Shown here in pieces: positions 51,571-61,134 of a stretch of 64,000 nucleotides of DNA (the first letter of the stretch is position 1; each line of letters opens with the position of its first letter). The stretch covers positions 3,200,679 to 3,264,678 of the forward strand of contig NC_081337.1 in NCBI RefSeq assembly GCF_022539665.2, given 5' to 3'. The translations under genes were made by a program, and so were the position numbers. Source of the stretch: Daphnia carinata. Its lineage: Eukaryota; Arthropoda; Branchiopoda; Diplostraca; Daphniidae. Under the pieces are notes generated by a model, which saw only the letters and a list, made by a program, of their open reading frames with translations, was not told where the DNA came from and did no database searches.

Positions 51571-52158
51571 GTGTGTGAAATGGCGATGGTAATGTATGCC
51601 TCACAAAACATGGGATTACATTAATATTTGGAATTTTTACATGGCAAAATAACTGCGATCATCTTGCGCAAAAGATTTTCAAAAAATTAATAATTTTCTT
51701 TAGCCGCGATGGCATTGTCTAAGTTGTAATTCAATTCGATTAAAGGTCAATTCCATAAGCAGATCACGAAGTCAGCAAACGATAATTCCCAGATCCATCC
51801 TTTTTTAGGAGGCTGATTGCCTGAGGCCAGTTTTCACTGATGGGTCCAGATGGCTTTTCCTCATATCTTCCTCCCTAAATCTCTTTCGATTACTGCCATC
51901 TATCAACAAAGGAACGACTCTGTATCAACGATACAAAAAAACCGCGAAGAAAAGCCCTCGACAATAGGAAAATTCAAAGCCGAACTGGCAACATAGCCAG
52001 TCCAAAACCGTAATCGGTTCATTGGCTAACTTGTCAGGCATGGAACAGTATGTGTATTCTAGGCATTTTTTAAATCTAATTTTATAGTGAGTTCAGTTTC
52101 AGTTTCTTTATCAAGACAGAAATTTGGGCTTAATGAGGCCAAGAAAATACTGTAGGAG

Positions 52159-52302
52159 ATGGTTAAAAAGCATAGTGAAATGTTGGTAAAAGAAGAGCTA
52201 GTCGTGTGGTTCCTGATTGTGCAAGTTTTGACCCACCCGCACCTTCAAATCGTTAAACAAGCTTTTAAGGAAACGAAGAAGAATCATAAAAGAAACACAT
52301 AA
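52159..52302 (+). other. Small open frame repeated in the tandem units
   Basis: A 47-codon plus-strand frame beginning MVKKHSEMLVKEEL. The equivalent in unit C starts at 58397 and runs longer (71 codons); the one in unit B has a stop at codon 3. Most differences between A and C change the amino acid, so constraint is not evident. Probably not a gene. Confidence 0.15.
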
Positions 52303-52740
52303 AAGGGTCCAAGAAAACCTCCATTCAACGTCACGCAAAAACGAAGATGCTCTTAGGTAAAGTGTAGGTATATTTTCCAAAACAGACTAAACATTTTTGG
52401 CGCCATTTCTACAGGCGGCATCATGATGGGAAACGACATCTTACAATTCTTTGGGTGGGGGACACGAGTGGGAACAATGGCAAAAACGGTCAGTTAAGTA
52501 GGGAAAAAATATTTCAGAAACGTAGTAATAGTTGGATTGAAAAATTTTTCTGTGTGGTGAAAATGACGTGATGTGTTCCCAGGAAATCATGAATCGAAAA
52601 TCAGTTATGGCGGGAATGTTATCAAGTACTCTTTTCGCTCAAATTTTTGCTCCTTATTGAAATTGAAATATTGCTTCGTACTTATTGGATTAATTAGTTA
52701 TTGAAATTGAAAATTTATTCTTTCCGGTGATGGTCAAGAA

Positions 52741-53887
52741 TTAATCTAATGGTTTGAAACTGACGTATTGCCTGGTGAATAAAAACAAAAAGAATTTACA
52801 TAACTGACGAAAAAGTAAAGTTTCCATAAGCTTACGTGACGTGATGGGCATCCGGACTATAGCACAGATTCTGATCGGTCGAGTCAATATACAGCTCGGT
52901 GCAATATAACATTTTTCTCTCTTTTTCGTATACCGACCAGAAATAATGACCGCAGGCGTTTACAATTTCTGTTGATAAAACGTGCCCAATAATAATTTAT
53001 TTATTTACAAATGATAAAATAGCGGAAACTTTTACTCACCGTGACAAAACTTACGACAGGGGCCTATGCTTTTGCCATCTGGACGACATTCAGGTTGCGT
53101 TGCTAGGCAGATAAATTCTTCAATCCTAGGGTGACTATATAAAACGAAAATAAGGTTTTTTAAATAGCAAAAATTTAAAAAAATCTAATCATACCACAGG
53201 GAATCTATGACCGTCTGGAGCAATGCCCGGCTAGCACTGAAATCGTATTCGGACGTGTATCCCGCAGAATTTGGATAAAAGGTGTAAGCATAATTGAGGT
53301 GATTGTTGCAGATGGTCGTGTTACGTGGAATGCATTGAGGCTGTGAAAGTTCGGTCGACGATGCCGCAGGTATTTTGTCTGTATACCATTTTTAGGTTAC
53401 CGTGAATAACAAATAATCGTAACTGAAGCATGCTTGCATTACCTGTGAGGTAGGTCACGTTTTCATTAGAATCTATTATTGAATTATTTTCAAGTTGCGT
53501 GAAATCTGTTTTGTAGGGCTCTGACGGATTGATGTCTGCGGGACGTGGTGTAACAGAAATACCATCATCCCTAGACGTGACACTCTCCCCATCTAACCCT
53601 TGTTTGCAATAAATAAGGTAAAAAGAAGGCAAATTACATTTCATTTGTTTGTTGAACAAGCTTACTTGACAATGACATCTATTTTTTTTCAGTGGCATGC
53701 GCAAAAAAAAAAATTATAAATAGGAAAACAAATGTTTACCAAATCCACCTATTAACCCAAATTTTATTCCATAGTAGATAGTCGTAAGCCCTCCAGCAAT
53801 TAAAACCAACGTAAAGAACGCCAAGCAGACTGGTAGCTTCCAGCGACTAGACTTTTGGACACTAGGTGTCGGCAGGTCGTCCGTCAT
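52741..53887 (-). CDS. Type II membrane protein with Frizzled-type CRD (unit A, intact)
   Basis: Exons 53740-53887, 53443-53598, 53195-53378, 53040-53134, 52836-52968 and probably 52741-52771 give 747 nt, 248 aa. The cytosolic N-terminus MTDDLPTPSVQKSSRWK precedes one membrane segment (about residues 18-40) and no signal peptide, so a type II topology is expected. A Ser/Thr/Asn-rich stalk leads to a domain with ten cysteines in the Frizzled CRD order: QCIPR, TTIC, DSLCHP, FICL, PEC, GPCRKFCHE, NACGHYFW, LYC, NLC. FZ domains bind Wnt lipids in Frizzled receptors and occur in other proteins such as corin; the ligand here is unknown. If the last donor is not used, translation stops at a TAA inside it (ending 52832), giving 239 aa. 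An acceptor before the ATG and a donor near 54008 indicate a 5' UTR exon. Confidence 0.75.
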
Positions 53888-54019
53888 GGCGTCAAAAAAG
53901 TTAAGTGCACCTAAAATTTTATTTGTGCTAATTTAGAAAAATTTTGACTTCTGCAGATTAGCAGTTCCTTTTTCAGGAAGGAAAAATAATTTGCTGATGA
54001 AACTTACATAAAAACTAGT

Positions 54020-54670
54020 ACAGCGATCCGAAGATAACGTAAGTGGTACGCGCAGCACACAGACTTATGCTCCTCCAGGTAGCAAAACCTCGATAGGCGT
54101 CAAGACAAAAATTCCTACGTCTTTCGACGAGTAAAAGATTTTTGTTACTGCGATTGTCTGGTTCGCTGTTCATCTTGCGAATCTTTCAGTGAAGGGGAAT
54201 TCTTGCGCAATTGAACACGTGAGGACAGAAACGACCAATAGGAGCATGTTGTGCTAGGTCCATTCATCACACCTTACCTGCTTTGAATGGGCAACATTCT
54301 TTGGGCACACCATTTCTTGAAGAGACTCCAAGAAAAAAGGGGCATCGTAGTTACGTTCACCTTGAAATGCAGAAAAGAGTAAAACCCTCCTGTTACCTTC
54401 TATCGTATGGATTTTCCCGAAGCTCATTGAATTAGCATATTAGTTTTCCAGTTGAATCAGATTTGAGTGCTTAACCCTATCGTGGCCTTTCATAAATTAA
54501 GGAAAGTTGGCATTCGGTGGGAATAAATGGCCAATGGTGAAACCGCAGAAAAATCGAAACACAGTCTGGCCTCGCATGCACCATCAGATCCGGAATAGCT
54601 TCATTATAGTTTCCCTTAATTTGTCGCATACTAGTTACTGATGGCAACCCACCACCTGTTACAGAATTTC
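54020..54670. other. Spacer between FZ-CRD units A and B
   Basis: Contains the upstream region of the unit A gene (minus strand, above about 54010). No open frame of note. The following unit begins near 54674. Confidence 0.4.
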
Positions 54671-55841
54671 AATATGTGTGTGAAATTTCGATGGTAATGT
54701 ATGCCTCACAAAACATGGGATTACATTAAGATTTTGAACTTTTACATGGCAAAATAATTGCGATCATCTTGCGCAGAATATATACAAAAAATTTATAATT
54801 TTCTTTAGATGCGATGGCATTGTTTAAGTTGTAATTCAATTCGATTAACGGTCAATTCCATAAACAGATCGCGAAGTCAGAAAACGATAATTCTCATATC
54901 CGTCCTTTTTACGAGGCTGATAGCTTGAGGTCCGCATGATAGCCTGTCCTCCTTCATAAACCTCTTTCGTTTACTGCCATCTATCAACAAAGGAACGTCT
55001 CAGTATCAAGTATACAAAAAACCGCGAAAAAAGCAGTCGACAATAGGAAAATTCAAAGCCGAACCGGCAACATGGCCCGTCCAAAACCCCAGTCGGTTCA
55101 ATGGCTAACTTGTCAGGCATGGGACAGTATCTGTATTCTATATTTGGCTACCTAATTTTGTGGTGAGCTCAGTTTCAGTTTCTCTATCAAGACAGAAAAA
55201 TTGGGCTTTATGAAGCCAAGACAATGTTGTAGGAGATGGTTTAAAATTGTAAAGAAACGTTGGCAAAAGAAGAGCGTATCATGAAGCTCCTGGTTGTGCA
55301 AGTTTTGACTCACCCATACCTTCACGTCGTTAAACAAGGTTTTAAGGAAACGAAAAAAAATTATAAGAGAAATACATAAAAGCGTCCAAGAAAACGTCTA
55401 TTCACACTTAAACGTCAAGCAAAAACGAAGATGCCCTGAGATAGGATACGTAAATACCCTGATACGGTGAATGTAAATTTTCCAAAACAGACGAAAATTT
55501 TTTGGCACCATTTCTACAACGATCGACATCGTGATGGAGACGATGGGCATGGGGGAAAAAAAGGTTAATAAGTAGGGATGAAGCATTTCAAAAATGTAGC
55601 AATAGTTCCGATCAATTATGGCGGGAATGATATCAAATAATTTTTTCTCTCAAATTTTGTGTTCCCCATTTGCTAGATTCTTGCCTTCTCCTCGTGCGTC
55701 ATTGAAATTGAAAATTTCTTCTTTCTGTGATGGTAAAAAATTGATCTAATGGCTAGATTTCATGACTCGCGTATAGCCTGATGAATAAAAACAAAAGGAA
55801 TTTACATAACTGACGAAAAAGTTAAATGTTCATAATCTTAC

Positions 55842-56869
55842 TTGATGTGATGGGAACCTAACTGTGACACAGATGCTGATCGGTCGAGTCAACATACTGC
55901 CTGTCGCAGCTGAGCATGATTTTCTGTTTTTCCAATGCATCCCAAAAATAAGACGCGCAGGCGTTTGTAATTTCTGTTGATAAAACGTGCCCAATAATTA
56001 TTTATTTATTTATTTACAAGTGATAAAATAGTGGAAAATTTTTACTCACCGTGACAAAACTTACGACAGGGGCCTATGCTTTTGCCATCTGGACGATATT
56101 CAGGTTGCGCTGCTAGGCAGATAAATTCTTCAATCCTAGGGTGACTATATAAAACGAAAATAAGGTTTTTTAAATAGCCAAAATCTATAAAATCTTAATC
56201 ATACCATTGGGAATCTATGACCGGCTTGAGGAATTCCCAGCTAACAATGAAATCATGTTCGGACTTGTCTCCCGCAAAATTTGGATAAGAAGTGTGAGTG
56301 TAATTGGAGTGATTGCTGCAGAAGGTCATGTTACGTGGAACACGTTGAGGCGGTGAAAGCTTGGGCGACGATGACGCAGCTATTTTGTCGGTACACCGTT
56401 TTTAGGTTAATTTGAATAACAATTAATCGTAACTGACGCATGCTTGCATTACCTGTGAGGTAGGGCACGTTTTCATTGGAATGTGTTGTATTATTTTCAG
56501 GTTGCGTGAAATCTGTTGTGAAGAGCGTTAACGGATTGATTTCTGCCAGACGTGATGTAACCGAAATACCATCATCACTAGCCGTGGCATTCTCCCCATC
56601 TATTCCTTGTTTGCAATAAACGAGGTAAAAAGATGACAAATTACATTTCATCTATTTTTTTTCACTGGCATGCAAAAAAAAAATTATAAATAGGAAAACA
56701 AATTTTTAGCAACCCCACCGGTTGGTCGAAATTCAACTACAGCGGAGACAGACGCATGCCACCTCACGAACACGGCCGCCATGAGTAACCCCATAACGAT
56801 AGCCTTGATTAGCCGGTTGTAGGAGCGAAATTTTTTGACAGCCGGTGCCGGCATATCGTCCTTGGTCAC
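55842..56869 (-). pseudogene. Broken FZ-CRD membrane protein gene (unit B)
   Basis: Aligned by eye with unit A, this copy has several lesions. The position of the start ATG reads GTG (56867-56869). The donor after the membrane exon is CT instead of GT. The acceptor of the first CRD exon is CG instead of AG (near 56391). The first CRD cysteine is Arg (QRVPRN). A TAG interrupts the last exon right after the final CRD cysteine (NLCHS in frame with unit A). The remaining CRD exons are recognisable, for example NMTFCSNHSNY. An in-frame ATG upstream (MHFIFSD) might start a short product, but the lost splice sites make a full protein unlikely. Confidence 0.85.
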
Positions 56870-56984
56870 AGCGTCAGAAAAAATAAAATGCATAACATTT
56901 TTTGGTAAGTAAAAATAATTAGCTGATGAAATTTGCACAAAAAATTTCACACAGTATACTGTCGAATAAGGAAAAACTTGATTC

Positions 56985-57095
56985 ATTTGTAAACGAATAC
57001 GAATAACGAATAAAATGGACGTTTTATTCGCGAATACGAATAATTTTTGAATAACGAATAAATTTTCGAATCAAATATCGAATAAAAATGACACT
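56985..57095. repeat. CGAATAA-motif AT-rich patch
   Basis: Irregular reiteration of CGAATAA/CGAATACGAATAA over about 110 bp, just upstream of the unit B gene and absent from the equivalent place in units A and C. Either expanded simple sequence or part of an inserted element. Confidence 0.5.
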
Positions 57096-57415
57096 AAGGT
57101 TACCTTCAGAAAAAAAAAGCGTTTTGCGTTATTCTATTCGAAATTTTAGTCGACAGCACACTGGTTGCACAGCTATCGGAAGATATTCACGCTCTTACAA
57201 CTATGGCGGCTTCAAACCTACTGAATCGCAACCTCTCTAAGCGCCAAGACAAAACTTAGTCCTCATGCTTCGTTTCTTCTCTTCTCCCGTTTCTGGAAAG
57301 GATCGATTATGTAGGGACATCTATGAACGGCAGATGAGAGCATATGAAAGTATACTCATGCTGTGTCACTTTTGTAGCAGACGCTTTTTTAAGTGTTCAC
57401 TTGTGTCAACATAAA

Positions 57416-57626
57416 CAATGGCAAGTTATGTGCTGTCCTGGCACAGTGGCTATCGCCATACCTTCGTAGTTAGTTTCCTCGTGTTCGATTCCACCGTCCC
57501 TTCCTCAGAAACAACTCAAAAAACAAGAAAAATACAATAATCACCCGTGCGTAAGGGATTGCTAGGCAACCCGTGAAGCTGGTGCAGATGCACCAGTCGC
57601 ATTTGAACTTATCAATGGCAAGTTAT
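57416..57626 (+). mobile_element. tRNA-derived SINE with 14-bp target-site duplication
   Basis: The body at 57430-57612 (183 bp) is flanked by perfect 14-bp direct repeats CAATGGCAAGTTAT at 57416-57429 and 57613-57626. The head contains an RNA polymerase III A box-like TGGCACAGTGG (57439-57449) and a B box-like TGTTCGATTCC (about 57482-57492), at tRNA-like spacing. The rest is unrelated to tRNA and includes a small inverted repeat GGTGCAGATGCACC. There is no poly(A) tail. The A and B boxes plus the duplication fit a tRNA-derived short interspersed element; the family is not identified. Confidence 0.65.
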
Positions 57627-57651
57627 TTTCGTTACTGCTCGATGGCGTCTA

Positions 57652-57785
57652 AAACAATCGGAAAAATAATCGGTAAAAATTTTAATCGAAAATCAAATTT
57701 TTTTCAACAGACGATCGCCGATCATATTTTTCCCGATTATCGACGTTGACCGATAATCGCCCAAGAAATAATCGGTCGGCAAGTC
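57652..57785. repeat. AATCGG/CCGATT-rich patch
   Basis: About 130 bp with repeated AATCGG, CCGATTAT and ATCGACG-like motifs in both orientations, directly after the SINE. It could be the end of an unrecognised transposon or expanded simple sequence. Confidence 0.4.
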
Positions 57786-57831
57786 TGCTTATGACAATGA
57801 GAATGATTGCGCGTTTAAGCTATAAAATGGA

Positions 57832-57938
57832 GCTGTCATCTCATGCGTTATCTAGAATTGTCTTATCGGCGCTTCAAAGAATTGATAAACTTCTTTACAT
57901 TAACGTGAAAGGCCTTCCGGTGTCGGAAGCAAAAGTTT
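57832..57938 (+). pseudogene. COASY exon 1 fragment at the unit B/C junction
   Basis: About 107 bp matching COASY exon 1 (61181-61288) on the same strand. Over 32 aligned codons (from HALSKIVL to SEAKV in COASY) 12 bases differ, 8 synonymous and 4 conservative (Lys/Arg, Val/Ile, Lys/Asn, Leu/Val). A short upstream block GCGCGTTTAAGCTATAA is also shared, with 57809-57825 corresponding to about 60602-60618, but the roughly 560 bp that separate it from the exon near COASY are missing here. At 57939 the match stops and unit C begins. The fragment lacks the COASY start and all enzymatic domains. Confidence 0.85.
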
Positions 57939-58969
57939 ACCTTAGCAGCGATGGCATTATCGAAGTTGTAATTCAATTCAGTTAACCGTCAATTCCATAA
58001 ACACATTACGAAGTTAGAAAACGATAATTCCCAGATCCATTCTTTTTTAGGAGGCTGATAGCCTGAGGCCAGTTTTCACTGATGGGTCCAGATGGCTTTT
58101 CCTCATGTTTTCCTCCTTAAATCTCTTTCGATTACTGCCATCTATCAACAGCGGACAGCCCTCTATCAAGGATACAAAAAAACCGCGAAGAAAAGCAGTC
58201 GGCAATAGGAAAATTCAATGCCGAACCGGCAACATGGACAGTCCAAAACCGTAGCCGGTTTAATGGCTAACTTGTCGCGCATGGAACAGTACGTGTATTC
58301 TATGTTTTCTTACCTAATTTTGTGATGAGTTCAGTTTCAGTTTCTTTATCAGTACAGAAATATTGGGCTTTTGAAGCCAAGACAATGCTGTAAGGGATGG
58401 TTAAAAAGTATAGTGAAATATTGGTCAAAGAAGAGCTAGTCTTGTGGTTCCTGGTTGTGCAAGTTTTGACCCACTCATACCTCCAAGTCGTTAAACAAGG
58501 CTTTAAGGAACCAAAGAAAAGGCATATGAGAAACACGCAAAATGGTCCAAGAGAACCTCCATTCACACTTCAACGTCAAGCCAAAACGAAGATGCCAATA
58601 GGTTGGGTAAAGTGAATGTATATTTTCAAAAACAGACGAAAACTTTTGGCGCCATTTCTACAGCGACCGACATCATGGAAACGACGTCCCCCATACTTTG
58701 GGTGGGGGAAGACGTGAAAATCAATTAAGGCGGGAATGTTATCAAGTACCCTTTCGTTCCAAGTTTCGCTACTTGGAAGTCACATACTTGTCTTCTCTTC
58801 GTGTGTCATTGAAATGATAATTTCTTCATTGAAATTGAAAATTTTTTCTTTCCCGTAATGGTCAAGAACTAATCTAAAGCCTAGATTTCGAAACCAACGT
58901 CTAGCCTGGTGAATAAAAACAAAAGGAATTTACATAACTGACGAAAAAGTAAAGGTTTCATAATCTTAC

Positions 58970-60016
58970 TTGGAGTGTTGAGCCCCGAACTCTGGCGCAG
59001 ATTCTGATCGGTCGAGTCAACATGCAGCCCGTCGCAATTCAACATGATTCTCTCTTTTTCCAATGCAGACCAGAAATAAGGATCGCAGTCGTTTACAATT
59101 TCTGCTGATAAAACGTGCCCAATAATTATTTATTTATTTATTTACACGTGATAAAATAGCAGAAAATTTTTACTCACCGTGGCAAAGCTTACGAGAGAGG
59201 CCTATGCTTTTGCCATCTGGGCGACATTCAGGTTGCACTGCTAGGCAGATAAATTTTTCAATCATAGGGTGACTGTATAAAACAAAAATAAAATTTAAAT
59301 AATAGCTTAAATCATTCAAATCTTAATCATACCACTGGGAATCTATGATCGTCTGGTAGAATGCCCAGCTAGCGTTGAAATCATGTTCGGACTTGTCTCC
59401 CGCAAAATTTGGATAAAAGGTGTAAGTGTAATTGTGGTGATTGCTGCAGAAGGCCTTGTTACGTGGAATGCATTGAAGCGGTGAAAGCTTGGGCGACGAT
59501 GCCGTAGGTATTTTGTCTGTATACCGTTTTTAGGTTAAGTTGAATAACAAATAGTAACTGAAGCATGCTTGCATTACCTGTGACGTAGGGCACGTTTTCA
59601 TTGGAATGTGGTGTTGAATTATTTTCAAGTTGCGTGAAATCTGTTGTGAAGGGGGTTGACGGATTGATTTCTTCGGCACGTGATGTAACCGAAATAGTAT
59701 CATCAGTAGACGTGACATTCTCCACCTCTAAGCCTTGTTTGCAATAAATAAGGTAAAAAGAAGACAAGTTACATTTCGTTCGTTTGTCGAGCAAGCTTGC
59801 TTTACAGCGACATCTATTTTTTTTCACTGGCATGCACAAAAAAAAATTTATAAATAGGAAAACAAATTTTTACCAACCACCGGTTGATCCAAGTTGTACT
59901 CCACAGTAGACAGCGAACCCTATATATATCGCCATTACAACCAAAAAGATTGCCCTTTTCCAGTATTTTTCCAGTAACGTTTTGACGATCGGTACCGGCA
60001 GGTTGTCCTTGGGCAT
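58970..60016 (-). pseudogene. FZ-CRD membrane protein gene, probably broken (unit C)
   Basis: The ATG at 60014-60016 (MPKDNLPVPIVK) and a membrane segment (AIFLVVMAIYIGFAVYC) are present, and all splice sites seen in unit A can be found. However, the end of the membrane exon is 2 nt shorter than in unit A (GGTGGTTG against GGTGGATTTG), so splicing at the conserved sites shifts the frame and soon meets a stop. In the CRD the invariant PC pair is LS (IGLSRKLCH) and the last cysteine is Arg (NLRQS). The exon bodies otherwise remain open (QCIPRNKAFCSNH, EIVNDCDPYFW). A rescue by an unusual donor is possible, so a weakly functional gene is not fully excluded. Confidence 0.65.
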
Positions 60017-60239
60017 GGAGGCAGAAGTAAACTGTTCGTCAGTTTTCCTTACGCTAATTTAGAAAAGTTTTGATTTCAGCGGAATTGCAGTTCCTTTTTC
60101 AGTAAGTAAATGTCATTTGCTGATGAAACTTACACATAAGGTTGCGCAGCGGTCGGAAGTTGATCTAAGTGGTACATGTTGCTCTTAAAAATGCGCATCC
60201 TCCTAGTTTGCCGGTCAGCAAGCAACTGGTTTTACATCT

Positions 60240-61134
60240 TAAAATCCCAAGGAGCGCCACAATGGGTTACGGTTACAAAAATTGCTTACGCAATTTGTAG
60301 GTGTATTGCACCTACAAATTGTAAGCAATTTTTTTTTGCTTTTTACTACTGAGTTCATCTAACGGTCAGGTTCCTAGTTAATCCTCTTATAACAAGTTTA
60401 CATACTCTACCTATATAAAAATCAAATTTTTAAAACTGATAACTTTATGTAATTAAGATACAATTAAACCTTCTTTTATTTTGTTCTATTCCATTTTTTA
60501 AATACTACAAGTATACTGATAAACTTGTGAAAATATGCTGCAATCCATTTTCTGCTCCAGCGATGGCGATGAATTAAATTCTAATGACAACGACAATGAC
60601 CGCGCGTTTAAGCTATAAGTAATATGTTTCAATAACGGTTAACTCATTACTGGTTGTTGTGATGTATTTTTTCTTTCCGTTTATGATATTTTAATACAGA
60701 ATTATATGTGTACCTCCATAGTGATATACTTTCAGAATCTTCATAAGTCCTTATTTCCTATTTTATCTTACTTTTTATTATTTTATCTTCCTAGATCCTT
60801 ATTTAACTGAAAATTATGCTTAGTTGAAATATAACTGAACCTTCTTGTAGTTTGTGCTATTCTATCTATTTTTGAAAATTCTGAAATCATTGGTCTTTAT
60901 CTATGGACTATGGTTATATTTCGGGCATGTTTCGGGCACACCATGTTTCGGGTGGCACGCATTCCCATTCTGGCAACATTGCGATAAGTTATTTACAAAT
61001 AGATTCCAGACGAACATATGAATTGCAGTGCAGACTGTTATCCCAGTTTACTTGATACCTTTGTTGCTTCATAGTTACACAAAGAACCTGAACTTCTGCG
61101 GGAAAACGATTTACCTCTACACGTTTGAACCAAA
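60240..61134. other. Spacer upstream of COASY
   Basis: No gene is seen. It contains the hairpin at 60277-60334, the block shared with the COASY fragment near 60590-60618, and three close copies of TTTCGGGC-like sequence around 60918-60950. The COASY promoter and 5' UTR should lie just left of 61135. Confidence 0.5.
60277..60334. repeat. Near-perfect inverted repeat (hairpin)
   Basis: Left arm AAATTGCTTACGCAATTTG continuing into TAGGTG, and right arm CACCTACAAATTGTAAGCAA continuing into TTT, separated by about 5 bp. The arms are about 25 bp and differ by a 2-nt insertion (CG) in the left arm. A stable hairpin would form in RNA or single-stranded DNA. It could be a remnant of a foldback element. 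Confidence 0.8.

Larger units (their letters stand above)
51571..60200. repeat. Three tandem duplicated units of about 3.1 kb
   Basis: The same sequence series recurs three times. The block around GTAATTCAATTC followed by GTCAATTCCATAA occurs near 51727, 54831 and 57968, spacings of about 3.10 and 3.14 kb. Each unit continues with a CTACTGCCATCTATCAA-like segment or close variant, a GGTTCCTGGTTGTGCAAG-like segment (near 52206, 55288, 58445), and then a minus-strand gene for an FZ-CRD membrane protein. Units A and B also share a left end (near 51571 and 54674) with GGTAATGTATGCCTCAC; unit C lacks it and has a COASY exon fragment at that edge instead. Confidence 0.9.

Noticed and set aside
57439-57510. 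tRNA gene
   Set aside because: A and B boxes are present, but the acceptor stem does not close and the sequence is flanked by a target-site duplication; a tRNA-derived SINE explains it better.
51571-60200. Serine protease (corin-like) or seven-pass Frizzled gene
   Set aside because: Only the CRD and one membrane span are visible; no protease catalytic motifs and no seven-pass region were found in or near the units.
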